Shown here piece by piece: positions 54,703-64,000 of a stretch of 64,000 nucleotides of DNA. This DNA comes from Chryseobacterium sp. G0162 (lineage in GTDB: Bacteria; Bacteroidota; Bacteroidia; Flavobacteriales; Weeksellaceae), in the NCBI RefSeq assembly GCF_003815715.1, contig NZ_CP033922.1, positions 2,831,001 through 2,895,000 on the forward strand. The letters run 5' to 3'. The position numbers and the translations under genes were made by a program. The notes beneath the pieces are model-generated. The model searched no databases. It was given only the letters and a program-made list of their open reading frames with translations, and was not told the origin of the DNA. Each line of letters starts with the position of its first letter. Positions within the stretch are counted from its first letter, which is position 1.

Positions 54703-55593
54703 ATGAATAAAAAATTATTGTTTAGCTTCCTTGCCTTCCTTGGAGTGGTGAGTGTTAAAGCACAAAGAAACGAATTGGGGGTTCGTCTAGGTATGAGTAA
54801 CCTAGTGGGTGATGTAGGGAGCACAAGTTATATTTTACAAAAGCCGTTGGATTTAAATAGAATGTCGGATTGGGGGATCCCGTTTTATGGTGGTATTTTA
54901 TATAGATTTAATTTTAACCCTCACCAAACTGTTAGATTGGATTTAGGATATAATCAGGTTCAATTTAGCGATAAAGCTGCAAAAGAAGAATATAGAAGAA
55001 ATAGAAATGCATACGGGAAAAATAACGTATATGAGGCAAGTTTAATGTTTGAATATAATTTTTTCCCAGTTAATAATGAACAAATAGGTATGGTAAGCCC
55101 CTATATTTTTGGAGGTATCGGAGCTTTGATGTTTGATGCACCTAAAGCTAATCTCGCCCATGATTTCAGAAGAGATCCGGACGGTGTAGCCTTGGCTCCA
55201 ATTAATGAAATGGACTTTAAAACAACTACCGAATATTCATTAGGCAAAAAAGTTACCATGCATATCCCTTTTGGTGTAGGGTTAAAGTACAAATTTAACC
55301 ATACTTGGGCTATATTTGCAGAAGCAACATTTAGATACACTTTGACTGATCAGCTTGATCATAGTAAAATTCTACCTGAGGATGTGAAAAGCTCCTTTAA
55401 TGCCGACATCTTGGATCCGGCTTCAGGAGGTTCTTTACTACAGTCTGGTAACTATTATGCAGTTGCTAAGGAAAGAGAAGAAGAGTTTATTAAAAAGAGA
55501 AATATTGGAGATGAAAGATCCAAAGACTGGTTGAATACATTCAGTTTAGGATTAACGTTTTCGTTCGGAAGACCTCCATGTTATTGTGATTAA
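54703..55593 (+). CDS. outer-membrane beta-barrel protein (DUF6089-like)
   Basis: 296 residues from the ATG at 54703, giving a signal peptide (MNKKLLFSFLAFLGVVSVKAQ). The mature part begins NELGVRLGMSNLVGDVGST and ends with the beta-strand-like LNTFSLGLTFSFGRP, a typical outer-membrane barrel with a terminal aromatic-rich strand. The DUF6089 name is from memory of proteins encoded next to uppS in Bacteroidota. It lies 5 bases before uppS and probably belongs to the envelope-assembly operon with bamA. The molecular role is unknown. Confidence 0.8.
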   Translation: MNKKLLFSFLAFLGVVSVKAQRNELGVRLGMSNLVGDVGSTSYILQKPLDLNRMSDWGIPFYGGILYRFNFNPHQTVRLDLGYNQVQFSDKAAKEEYRRNRNAYGKNNVYEASLMFEYNFFPVNNEQIGMVSPYIFGGIGALMFDAPKANLAHDFRRDPDGVALAPINEMDFKTTTEYSLGKKVTMHIPFGVGLKYKFNHTWAIFAEATFRYTLTDQLDHSKILPEDVKSSFNADILDPASGGSLLQSGNYYAVAKEREEEFIKKRNIGDERSKDWLNTFSLGLTFSFGRPPCYCD

Positions 55594-55598
55594 TTAAT

Positions 55599-56348
55599 AT
55601 GTCGTTGATTAAAGATAAAATAAATTCTGAGAATTTACCAAAACACGTAGCCATCATTATGGATGGTAATGGGAGATGGGCTAAATCTCGTGGCGAAGAA
55701 AGAAGCTTCGGTCACAAAAATGCCATTAATGCTGTAAGAAATGCTATTAATGCATGTAATGAGATCAATATCCCTTATTTAACACTGTACACATTTTCTT
55801 CAGAAAATTGGAGCCGTCCTTCTGAAGAAGTGAATACCCTCATGAATTTGCTTGTGGAAACTTTGCTGTTAGAAGCAGAGGAAATCTTTAGCAAAGGGTT
55901 GAGGATGCATGTGATAGGGAATCTTGAAAAGCTGCCCGCTTTAGTAAGAGAGCAGCTGCAACGTGTGGTAGAACTTACAAAAGAAAACACAAAAGGAAAC
56001 CTTGTACTGGCGATAAGCTATGGCTCACAAAATGAAATACTGGAAGCCGTTAAAAATATCAGCTCAGATGTAAAAGAAGGGAAAGTAGAAGTAGAGAATA
56101 TAGATGAAAAACTATTCGAAAACTATCTCTATACCAAAGATTTTCCTCCTGTAGATCTATTGATAAGAACTAGCGGCGAAATAAGAATAAGTAATTTCCT
56201 TCTTTGGCAGATTGCTTATGCTGAATTACAGTTTTTAAATGTTCTATGGCCGGATTTTACCAAAGATATTTTCTTCCAATGTATTGTTGATTATCAAAAC
56301 AAAGAAAGAAGATACGGATTAACCGGAGAGCAGATACAAGGCCAATAA
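55599..56348 (+). CDS. uppS: undecaprenyl pyrophosphate synthase (isoprenyl transferase)
   Basis: A 249-residue cis-prenyltransferase making undecaprenyl diphosphate, the carrier used for peptidoglycan and by the WecA-like enzyme nearby. Signature motifs: HVAIIMDGNGRWAKSRG (catalytic Asp and substrate loop), TLYTFSSENWSRP, and DLLIRTSGEIRISNFLLWQ near the C-terminus. The whole chain is present. It lies 5 bases after the DUF6089-like gene and 28 bases before bamA. Confidence 0.97.
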   Translation: MSLIKDKINSENLPKHVAIIMDGNGRWAKSRGEERSFGHKNAINAVRNAINACNEINIPYLTLYTFSSENWSRPSEEVNTLMNLLVETLLLEAEEIFSKGLRMHVIGNLEKLPALVREQLQRVVELTKENTKGNLVLAISYGSQNEILEAVKNISSDVKEGKVEVENIDEKLFENYLYTKDFPPVDLLIRTSGEIRISNFLLWQIAYAELQFLNVLWPDFTKDIFFQCIVDYQNKERRYGLTGEQIQGQ

Positions 56349-56376
56349 ATTTTAAAGAAAAGAAAGACTCGATAAA

Positions 56377-58911
56377 ATGAAGTTTAGACTATTACCCATC
56401 ATTATGTTTGCTGCTTCTGCACATTTTTATGGACAAGTAACTCCACAAGACAGCACGAAAGTAAACAATGCTGTACATGCAGACAATGAGGTAGGTACTT
56501 ACACGCTTAAAGACATTGTTGTAGATGGGGTAAAAAAATATACACCAGCTCAGATCCTTAGATTTACTGGCTTATCCAAAGGAGAAAGCGTAGACATTCC
56601 AGGGCAGAAAATCAGTAATGCTGTTAAAAAGCTTTGGGATACCCAATCCTTCTCTGAAGTGGAAGTATACGTTCAAAGTATTGAAGGACAGACTGTAGTT
56701 CTTAAATTCTATCTTCAGGATCTGAAAGAACTTGGGGAAGTGAAATTTAAGGGGAAAGGAATTGGGAAATCAAAAAGTGAGAAACTGGCAAAAGACAACA
56801 ATCTGAAGCCTGGTACAAAGATTACCCAGAACTTGGTGTCAAGTCTTAAAACAAACATCCCGAAAGACTATATCAAAAAAGGTTTTGCTGATGCAAAAAT
56901 CACAATCGAGGATAAAGTAAATGCCGGAGATCCTGCTTTGGTAGACTGGACGATTAATGTAGATAAGGGTAGAAAAATTAAAATCGACCATATTGAATTT
57001 GAAGGAAATCAGAGTGTAACCGATAGAAAGCTTAGAAATAAAGCTTTTAAAGAAACAAAACAAAAACGTTTCAGCATCGGTGGTATTTTGAAACCCTCTA
57101 AATTCATTGAAGATAAATATCAGGAAGACAAACAAAACCTGATCAATTATTATAACTCTTTAGGATATAGAGACGCGAAAGTCGTTTCGGATTCTGTATG
57201 GAGAAATAAGAAAAACAACTACGAAATCAATGTAAAGCTTAACGAGGGTAAAAAGTATTATATCGGTGATATTACATTCACTGGTAATACGGTTTATGCT
57301 ACAGAATACTTACAGAGATTATTAGGATACAAGAAAGGAGACATCTATGATGCAGTAGGATTCAACAAAAAAGTTGGTGAAGATGGAGGTAAAGAAGATG
57401 ATTCTGATATCAAATCCGTTTACATGAACAACGGATACCTTTTCTCCAATGTTACACCGGTTGAAAAATCTGTGAACGGTGATGCTGTAAACTTAGAAGT
57501 TAGAATTAACGAAGGTGAACAGGCTACCTGGAACAAAGTAACGTGGCAGGGGAATACAACAACCCATGACCACGTAATCCTTAGAGCATTAAGAACAAAA
57601 CCTGGAGAATTATTCAAAAAAACTGAAATAAAGAGAACCTATTTTGATTTAGCAGGGATGTCATTCTTTGATCCACAACAGATCGGACAGGATATTCAGC
57701 CTAATCAGGTAGATAATACTGTAGATGTTAACTGGAAACTTGTAGAAAAAGGATCTTCTCAGGTTCAGTTACAGGCAGGTTACGGAGGTAACAGCTTTAT
57801 TGGTACTTTAGGATTGACATTTAATAACTTCTCATTGAGAAACTTCCTTAAGTTTAAGGATTTCAAACCGGTACCACAGGGAGATGGACAAACTTTCTCT
57901 ATTCAGGTGCAGGCAGGTCAGTACTTCCAGAACTATGGAGTGTCATTCGTAGAACCTTGGTTATTTGGTACAAGACCAACAGCACTTTCTGTGAGTTTAA
58001 ATAACTCAAGAGTAAGATATAGTGATGGACTTGGAGGTTCTCAGAAATTAAATATATTCTCGGCAACAGTAGGTTTGAACAGACTATTGAACTGGCCGGA
58101 TGACTATTTCTCTCTATATACGGGAATTCAGTTCCAGAAGTATGACTTTAATAATTATCCATTCCAGTTTGGAGAGACTACAGAATATAATGGATCAGCT
58201 AATAACTTCAGTATCAATTTAGGGTTAAGCAGAAACTCCGCCGGGATAGATCCTATCTTCCCGACAATGGGTTCGAATATTGAACTTTCTGCTAAATTAA
58301 CACCGCCATATTCATTGTTCAGTAATAAAAACTACGATACAATGAAACCGATTGATAAATACAATTGGATGGAATTCTATAAGATTAAATTTAAGACAGA
58401 TATCTATAACGAAATTGCCGGTAAATTGGTGTTGAGATCTTCTGCTGAAATGGGATTCATGGATGGATATAACAAAAATCTTGGAGCACCGCCATTTGAA
58501 AGATTCTATGTAGGAGGTACGGGATTATTTGGAGGTAGATATGACGGTAGAGAATTGATTCCTTTAAGAGGGTATGAAAATGCAAGTACTTATGGAGGGG
58601 AAGCTGAAGATATTACCCAAAGAGGTGGAGGAACAATCTATAACAGATTTACTTTAGAGTTAAGATACCCGATTTCAATGAACCAAACCGCTAAAATTTA
58701 TGCATTAACATTTGCTGAAGGAGGTAACGTTTGGAACTCATGGAGTAATTATAATCCATTCCAATTGAAAAGATCAGTGGGTGTAGGAGTTAGAGTGTAT
58801 ATGGGGGCATTCGGATTGATCGGGTTCGACTTTGCTTATGGATTTGATAAGACAATGTCAGGAAACCCATCAGGATGGCGAAACCACTTCTTGATGAACC
58901 AATCATTATAA
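56377..58911 (+). CDS. bamA: outer membrane assembly factor BamA
   Basis: An 844-residue Omp85 protein that inserts barrel proteins into the outer membrane. Signal peptide at residues 1-20, then five POTRA-like repeats (about 40-470: TLKDIVVDGVKKYTPAQIL, KIDHIEFEGNQSVTD, YYIGDITFTGNTVYATEYL and others). The barrel follows to the C-terminus, with the conserved VGVGVRVYMGAFGLIGFDFAYGF near the end. It lies in the conserved uppS-bamA-ompH order. Confidence 0.95.
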   Translation: MKFRLLPIIMFAASAHFYGQVTPQDSTKVNNAVHADNEVGTYTLKDIVVDGVKKYTPAQILRFTGLSKGESVDIPGQKISNAVKKLWDTQSFSEVEVYVQSIEGQTVVLKFYLQDLKELGEVKFKGKGIGKSKSEKLAKDNNLKPGTKITQNLVSSLKTNIPKDYIKKGFADAKITIEDKVNAGDPALVDWTINVDKGRKIKIDHIEFEGNQSVTDRKLRNKAFKETKQKRFSIGGILKPSKFIEDKYQEDKQNLINYYNSLGYRDAKVVSDSVWRNKKNNYEINVKLNEGKKYYIGDITFTGNTVYATEYLQRLLGYKKGDIYDAVGFNKKVGEDGGKEDDSDIKSVYMNNGYLFSNVTPVEKSVNGDAVNLEVRINEGEQATWNKVTWQGNTTTHDHVILRALRTKPGELFKKTEIKRTYFDLAGMSFFDPQQIGQDIQPNQVDNTVDVNWKLVEKGSSQVQLQAGYGGNSFIGTLGLTFNNFSLRNFLKFKDFKPVPQGDGQTFSIQVQAGQYFQNYGVSFVEPWLFGTRPTALSVSLNNSRVRYSDGLGGSQKLNIFSATVGLNRLLNWPDDYFSLYTGIQFQKYDFNNYPFQFGETTEYNGSANNFSINLGLSRNSAGIDPIFPTMGSNIELSAKLTPPYSLFSNKNYDTMKPIDKYNWMEFYKIKFKTDIYNEIAGKLVLRSSAEMGFMDGYNKNLGAPPFERFYVGGTGLFGGRYDGRELIPLRGYENASTYGGEAEDITQRGGGTIYNRFTLELRYPISMNQTAKIYALTFAEGGNVWNSWSNYNPFQLKRSVGVGVRVYMGAFGLIGFDFAYGFDKTMSGNPSGWRNHFLMNQSL

Positions 58912-58919
58912 TTATAAAT

Positions 58920-59474
58920 ATGAAGAACTTTAAAATAACCATCACTTTTGTATTACTCTTAATTTTTGGGTTGGGAAATGCTCAGAAAATCGGAGTGGTA
59001 GATACTAATGAAATTTTAAATAAATTACCTCAGTATAAAGAAGCCGAAGCGAGACTCAACTCTCAGATCGATACCTGGCAGTCTGAACTTCAAAACATGC
59101 AGTCAGAATATGAAAGAAAAAAAGCGGCTTTTGAAAGTGAAAAAGTGTTATTGATAGGTGACCAGCTGAAACTTCGAGAAAAAGAAGTGGTAGATCTTGA
59201 TAAAAATGTCAAAACTACTACCAGCTTACGTTTCGGAGCTAATGGTGAAATAGCAAAATTGAGAACAAATCTCGTTTTACCATTTCAGGACCAGATCTGG
59301 GAAGCCATCAAAACAATGTCCGAAAAAAATGGGTTGGGCATAGTTCTTGATAAAAGCAATAACATTAGTGTTATTTTTCTTCAGGGAAAATATGATTATA
59401 CAGAAAAAGTATTAACTATTTTACTGAAGGGAACAGATAAAAAAGAGAAAACTACAAGTAAAAGTAAAAAGTAA
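58920..59474 (+). CDS. OmpH/Skp family periplasmic chaperone
   Basis: About 184 residues from the ATG at 58920, 8 bases after the bamA stop; a longer frame from 58875 would overlap bamA. Signal peptide (MKNFKITITFVLLLIFGLGNAQK), then KIGVVDTNEILNKLPQYKEAE and a helical coiled-coil arm. It is expected to hold unfolded barrel proteins for BamA. The C-terminus is Lys/Ser-rich (TDKKEKTTSKSKK). Confidence 0.92.
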   Translation: MKNFKITITFVLLLIFGLGNAQKIGVVDTNEILNKLPQYKEAEARLNSQIDTWQSELQNMQSEYERKKAAFESEKVLLIGDQLKLREKEVVDLDKNVKTTTSLRFGANGEIAKLRTNLVLPFQDQIWEAIKTMSEKNGLGIVLDKSNNISVIFLQGKYDYTEKVLTILLKGTDKKEKTTSKSKK

Positions 59475-59495
59475 AATTGTAAGTTAACTTTTACG

Positions 59496-59503
59496 TAAAT
59501 TTG
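59496..59503 (+). promoter_or_regulatory. possible internal promoter of the second ompH gene
   Basis: TAAATTTG fits TAnnTTTG; a TTG lies 16 bases upstream (59477-59479), slightly short for a -33. It would allow separate expression of the second chaperone. Confidence 0.35.
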
Positions 59504-59540
59504 AAATCTAAAAAAAAATTAAATTATTTATTTACCAATT

Positions 59541-60044
59541 ATGAAAAAATTAAGTGTATTATTTGCAGCAGTAATGATGGTTGTTTCTGTAGGTATGGCA
59601 AAAGCTCAAAAAATGGCTACTTTAGATGTATTGGGAGTTCTTAATGCAATGCCTGAAAAGAAAAAAGCAGATGCTGACCTTAAAACATTCTACGATACTA
59701 AACAAGCTGAGATCAAGAAAAAATATGATGCTGGGCAAGCTAAACTAAAGCAATATAGCGAAGAAGCTCCTAAGAAGTCTGCAGACGAAAACAAAGCTAG
59801 AGAAGCTGAATTACAAAAAATTCAGGAAGAAATAGCTCAAATGCAGGATAAAGCTCAAAAAGATCTTCAAGCTAAGCAAGAAGTAGCTTTCGGACCAATT
59901 GAGAAAAAATTGAACGATGCTGTAGACAAAGTTGCTAAAGCTAACGGATATGAGTATGTAATGGATGCAAATTCACCTGCATTCCTTTACAAAGCAGGTG
60001 CTGATGCTACTGCAGCTGTAAAGAAAGAATTAGGAATTCAATAA
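59541..60044 (+). CDS. second OmpH/Skp family periplasmic chaperone
   Basis: A 167-residue paralogue of the upstream gene. Signal peptide (residues 1-22, ending AKAQK), then KMATLDVLGVLNAMPEKKKADADL and a long charged coiled coil (about 50-120, many Lys/Glu/Gln/Ala heptads), then ANGYEYVMDANSPAFLYKAG. It has its own candidate promoter and a strong terminator. Tandem ompH genes after bamA are common in Bacteroidota. Confidence 0.92.
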   Translation: MKKLSVLFAAVMMVVSVGMAKAQKMATLDVLGVLNAMPEKKKADADLKTFYDTKQAEIKKKYDAGQAKLKQYSEEAPKKSADENKAREAELQKIQEEIAQMQDKAQKDLQAKQEVAFGPIEKKLNDAVDKVAKANGYEYVMDANSPAFLYKAGADATAAVKKELGIQ

Positions 60045-60073
60045 TTTCGGCAAATTAACAAAGATTTATAACA

Positions 60074-60109
60074 CAAACCGCCTCCAAAAGAGGCGGTTTG
60101 TTTATTTTT
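60074..60109 (+). terminator. strong intrinsic terminator after ompH
   Basis: A perfect 11-base stem, CAAACCGCCTC (60074-60084) with GAGGCGGTTTG (60090-60100), a 5-base loop, then a T-rich stretch to 60109. Confidence 0.92.
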
Positions 60110-60114
60110 GCGGA

Positions 60115-60600
60115 ATGGAAAAAGAAGTATCAACTATAGTAAAAGTTAGGTTTAGCGATTGCGATCCCATCGGTCATTTGAATAATGTAAAATATCTCGA
60201 TTATATGTTCAATGCCAGAGAAGATCACGTAGAGACTTTTTACGGATTTACTTATGAAGAATATACCAAACAAACAGGCTGCACATGGATTGCCATTCAA
60301 AATGAAATTGCCTATCTTAAAGAAGTAAGATACAATACTCAGGTAGTCATCAGCAGTAAAACTATCGATGTACAGGACAGAACAGCCAAAGTTGAAATCC
60401 TGATGAAAAGCTTAGATGAGAAAACAATTCATGCAGTACTTTGGGTAACCGTTATTTATTTCAATATGAAAACAAGAAAATCGGAAGTACATCCTGAAGA
60501 TATAAAAGAAACTTTTAATAAGTTTTATGTAGATCTGATACAAAAAGATTTCCAATCGAGAGTTAAGTTTTTAAGATCCCAAAATGCCAAAAACTCTTAA
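60115..60600 (+). CDS. hotdog acyl-CoA thioesterase (YbgC/FcbC-like)
   Basis: 161 residues. The catalytic region KVRFSDCDPIGHLNNVKYLDY (Asp in DCDP, then HLNN) is typical of 4HBT thioesterases. It begins 5 bases after the terminator T-tract, so a promoter would have to overlap the terminator. TATTTTTGC (60103-60111), a -7 match, lies only 3 bases before the ATG and would give a nearly leaderless message. The substrate is unknown. Confidence 0.88.
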   Translation: MEKEVSTIVKVRFSDCDPIGHLNNVKYLDYMFNAREDHVETFYGFTYEEYTKQTGCTWIAIQNEIAYLKEVRYNTQVVISSKTIDVQDRTAKVEILMKSLDEKTIHAVLWVTVIYFNMKTRKSEVHPEDIKETFNKFYVDLIQKDFQSRVKFLRSQNAKNS

Positions 60601-60647
60601 TTGATATTTCTATTGAGAATTTTTTGATCATTTAAAATTAATTATAT

Positions 60648-61511
60648 ATGAAAAAAATAGCAGTAATAGGTAGCAACGGCCAGTTAGGAAACTGTATTAG
60701 AAAGATTGCTCCCGATTTTGAAAATCAATATGAGTTTCTTTTTACAGATTCCACAATCTTAGATGTTACTAATGCGGAACAGGTAAATGACTTCTTTTAC
60801 GATAATAAACCAGATTTTTGTATCAATGCTTCTGCATATACAGCGGTAGACTTGGCAGAGAAAGAAGAAGAAAAAGCTTTTGCAGTAAATGCTGATGGAG
60901 TTGCTCACCTTGCTCAGGCTTGTGCTGATTATAAAACTATCCTGATTCATGTTTCTACAGACTACGTTTTTGATGGAGATACAAACCTACCTTATTCAGA
61001 AGATGATTTTACCAATCCAATAGGAGTATACGGAGCATCAAAAAGAAAAGGAGAAGAATTAGCATTGGAAATTAATCCTAATACTATTATTCTAAGAACT
61101 TCTTGGCTATATTCTGAGTTTAACAAAAACTTTGTGAAAACAATGTTGAACCTGTTTTCTCAGAAAACCGAGTTAGGAATTGTAGCAGACCAGTTTGGTC
61201 AGCCTACAAATGCTAATGATCTTGCAGATGCTATCATGGAAATCATCGAAAATCCAAATAAAACCTTTGGGATTTTCCACTTTTCAAATTACCCGGAAAC
61301 CACATGGTTTGATTTTGCGAAGAAAATTGCTGAATTCTCAAAATCCTCAATACAATTAAATGCATTAACAACCGAGCAGTATCCAACTCCTGCCAAAAGA
61401 CCTGTTAGAAGTACCATGTCTCTGGATAAAATAGAAGAGATCTATAAAATTGAACCTAAACACTGGGAACACAGTCTTGAAGAATGTGTTGACATCCTTA
61501 CTCAACAATAA
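60648..61511 (+). CDS. rfbD: dTDP-4-dehydrorhamnose reductase
   Basis: A 287-residue SDR-type enzyme of dTDP-rhamnose synthesis. The NAD(P) motif is GSNGQLG, followed by DFCINASAYTAVDLAEKE, VSTDYVFDGD and YGASKRKGEE (Tyr and Lys of the YxxxK pair). It makes dTDP-L-rhamnose from dTDP-4-dehydrorhamnose. No rfbA, rfbB or rfbC is in the window. It is followed 4 bases later by an exported unknown. Confidence 0.92.
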   Translation: MKKIAVIGSNGQLGNCIRKIAPDFENQYEFLFTDSTILDVTNAEQVNDFFYDNKPDFCINASAYTAVDLAEKEEEKAFAVNADGVAHLAQACADYKTILIHVSTDYVFDGDTNLPYSEDDFTNPIGVYGASKRKGEELALEINPNTIILRTSWLYSEFNKNFVKTMLNLFSQKTELGIVADQFGQPTNANDLADAIMEIIENPNKTFGIFHFSNYPETTWFDFAKKIAEFSKSSIQLNALTTEQYPTPAKRPVRSTMSLDKIEEIYKIEPKHWEHSLEECVDILTQQ

Positions 61512-61515
61512 TAAT

Positions 61516-62196
61516 ATGAAAAATATAGCCATCATCTTTTCCTTAGTATGTACTCAGTTTTGGAGTGCACAAAATGTTTATCTGAGCAAGGTGGAGAAAA
61601 CCGTTGACCATTCAGATAAGTTTCTGTATAAAAAAAATGAAGCAGAAACAGAATCCATCTATTTAGGAGAAGCTGAAGTCCAGGGATTCTCAAAAGATGA
61701 TGCAATGGTATTTTCATTAGTATACAAAAAAGCAAAAGAGATTGGTGCGAATACTTTTGTAATAAAACCTTTTGAAAATATTGACGGATCACCTCAAGCC
61801 TTTAATGCTTCTAATTATAAGATCGCGTTATATTACACTCCAAAAGAAAAACTCAAAGTTCAGGAAGGATCAATGTATATATTTGCCTCTTCAGAGAAAG
61901 ATCAGAAGATTAATATTAATAGAAAAGATTATACAATAAAGCCGAGGTCATTTTTTAAATTAAAAATTGTTCCGGGAGAAGTGTATACCATTTCAACTAA
62001 GAAACTTTTAGGTTCAACAGTACAAGTCCAGCCGAAGACAAATGATGAAAACTTATACTTTCAGGTATCATCATTAAAAATTAAGCCGGACACTTCAGGA
62101 GTTGGAGGGTTAAACCTTAAATCAGGAGATGTAATTGGCTTGGAAAAATCATATGCGGAATTTTTGAGCGCTATTTACACAGAAATGATGCCATAA
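61516..62196 (+). CDS. exported protein of unknown function
   Basis: About 226 residues from the ATG at 61516; an in-frame TTG upstream overlaps rfbD. Signal peptide MKNIAIIFSLVCTQFWSAQ. The mature part contains YLGEAEVQGFSKDDAMVFSLVYKKAKEIGANTFVIKPFEN, which reads like a small alpha/beta domain of the DUF4156/RcsF style, then a beta-rich half. I do not recognise the family with confidence. It is the last gene before the rRNA operon. Confidence 0.7.
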   Translation: MKNIAIIFSLVCTQFWSAQNVYLSKVEKTVDHSDKFLYKKNEAETESIYLGEAEVQGFSKDDAMVFSLVYKKAKEIGANTFVIKPFENIDGSPQAFNASNYKIALYYTPKEKLKVQEGSMYIFASSEKDQKININRKDYTIKPRSFFKLKIVPGEVYTISTKKLLGSTVQVQPKTNDENLYFQVSSLKIKPDTSGVGGLNLKSGDVIGLEKSYAEFLSAIYTEMMP

Positions 62197-62337
62197 AAAC
62201 ATTGCCAAAAGCCTTAATTTGTCTTTTACTTATACAAGAATCCTAATTGACCAAATTTTGGTTAAAATTTTTCTCCCATAGTACCAGTACTTTAAGGGTA
62301 AAACATTACCTGAGTATGAATTTTATGTTAAATAAAC

Positions 62338-62369
62338 TTGCGTGAAATGGATGAAGTTTCTATCTTTGC
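62338..62369 (+). promoter_or_regulatory. rRNA promoter P1
   Basis: TTG (62338-62340), 20-base spacer, TATCTTTGC (62361-62369): a full Bacteroidota sigma-A type promoter. Confidence 0.75.
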
Positions 62370-62461
62370 CCCACTGAAAAACGAAAGGAATTCGGTAAGC
62401 GCAGAAGAGCTTTTAAATAAGCATAAACATTATACTTTACGAAAGAGACAGACGAAAAAAA

Positions 62462-62489
62462 AACTTTTAATTTTTAGGATTTAAAAGTT
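62462..62489. repeat. inverted repeat between P1 and P2
   Basis: AACTTTTAA (62462-62470) and TTAAAAGTT (62481-62489) form a perfect 9-base stem with a 10-base loop. The right arm overlaps the -33 TTG of P2, so it could bind a regulator or fold in P1 transcripts. Confidence 0.55.
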
Positions 62490-62518
62490 GCGAGTTAAAA
62501 TAAAGTTTGTATCTTTGC
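62488..62518 (+). promoter_or_regulatory. rRNA promoter P2
   Basis: TTG (62488-62490), 19-base spacer, TATCTTTGC (62510-62518). Confidence 0.75.
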
Positions 62519-62611
62519 AGTCCCAATTAAGGGAGCGCAGGAGTAGAGGGATTGAGGGTTAGGAAAGAGATTAAGGTTACTTAAAAAACTTTAAAATTTT
62601 CTTTCAAAACA

Positions 62612-62644
62612 TTTGGTCGAATCAAAATAAAGTTTTACTTTTGC
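62612..62644 (+). promoter_or_regulatory. rRNA promoter P3
   Basis: TTTG (62612-62615), 20-base spacer, TACTTTTGC (62636-62644); about 140 bases before the 16S 5' end. Confidence 0.75.
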
Positions 62645-62784
62645 ACTCGCAAATACGGAGCGACACTGACAGAAAGATTGCTTCGTTGAAAAGCGAAAGA
62701 TATAAAGATCATTGACATACAATATAACAACCAAGTAAGGAAAAACTAAAGCGTTAAAAAACTTTGAGTGAGTCAGACAAACAT

Positions 62785-64000
<1,216 letters not shown>

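Larger units (their letters stand above)
62197..62784. other. rRNA operon upstream region
   Basis: A 588-base non-coding region with three tandem promoters and an inverted repeat, listed separately. The bases just before the 16S should form the leader that pairs for RNase III processing; that pairing cannot be tested without the 3' side. Confidence 0.75.

Noticed and set aside
61450..61515. Upstream TTG start for the last protein gene
   Set aside because: It would overlap rfbD by about 60 bases and hide a clean signal peptide that begins at the ATG at 61516.

Overview
The window looks like chromosomal DNA of a flavobacterium of the Chryseobacterium type (Weeksellaceae, Bacteroidota). The basis is the partial 16S rRNA at the right end, -7 promoter boxes of the TAnnTTTG kind with TTG/TTTG about 20 bases upstream, AT-rich spacers, type IX secretion (T9SS) C-terminal domains, and a flexirubin-type pigment locus. 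The genus is inferred from remembered 16S signatures, not from a search.

Region 1 (1-31700) is most of a flexirubin / aryl-polyene plus dialkylresorcinol (DAR) locus in three transcription blocks. A + strand block (1-5599, cut at the left edge) has a ketosynthase, an acyl carrier protein (ACP), an LpxL-like acyltransferase, a phytoene-desaturase-like oxidoreductase and a C45-type hydrolase lipoprotein. A long - strand block (21186 down to 8601) has a conserved unknown, a BtrH-like acyl transfer protein, an ABC-2 exporter, a thioesterase, two ketosynthase plus Cys-less partner pairs around a second ACP, a polysaccharide deacetylase, LolA-like and lipoprotein genes, a dehydratase, a small exported protein and a glycosyltransferase-DUF2062 fusion. 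A second - strand block (31672 down to 25041) has a giant MMPL/PlsC fusion, DarA, DarB and two hotdog dehydratases. Tyrosine ammonia-lyase, an aryl-CoA/ACP ligase and a ketoreductase are not in the window and may lie to the left. Two secreted peptidases (M36 with a T9SS tail, and M16) sit between the blocks. The spacer at 24524-25040 holds a parS-like 16-mer and a MITE-like repeat.

Region 2 (31867-45023) looks like an accessory surface island. It has two polytopic membrane proteins of unknown function, an EpsG/Wzy-like protein, an acyltransferase-3 protein, and two giant tandem paralogues with duplicated Fibrobacter-major-paralogue (FISUMP) modules. Only the first paralogue carries a T9SS sorting domain.

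Region 3 (45078-54489) starts with topA and an arginase-fold protein that has lost most metal ligands. A short exopolysaccharide set follows: GT2, a WecA-like initiating phosphotransferase, a Wza-like lipoprotein and a Wzc-like tyrosine kinase with a Gly-Tyr tail.

Region 4 (54703-62196) is outer-membrane housekeeping: a DUF6089-like protein, uppS, bamA, two ompH/skp genes, a thioesterase, rfbD and an exported unknown. The window ends in an rRNA operon with three tandem promoters and the first ~1.2 kb of 16S rRNA. No tRNA, CRISPR array, insertion sequence or prophage was seen.
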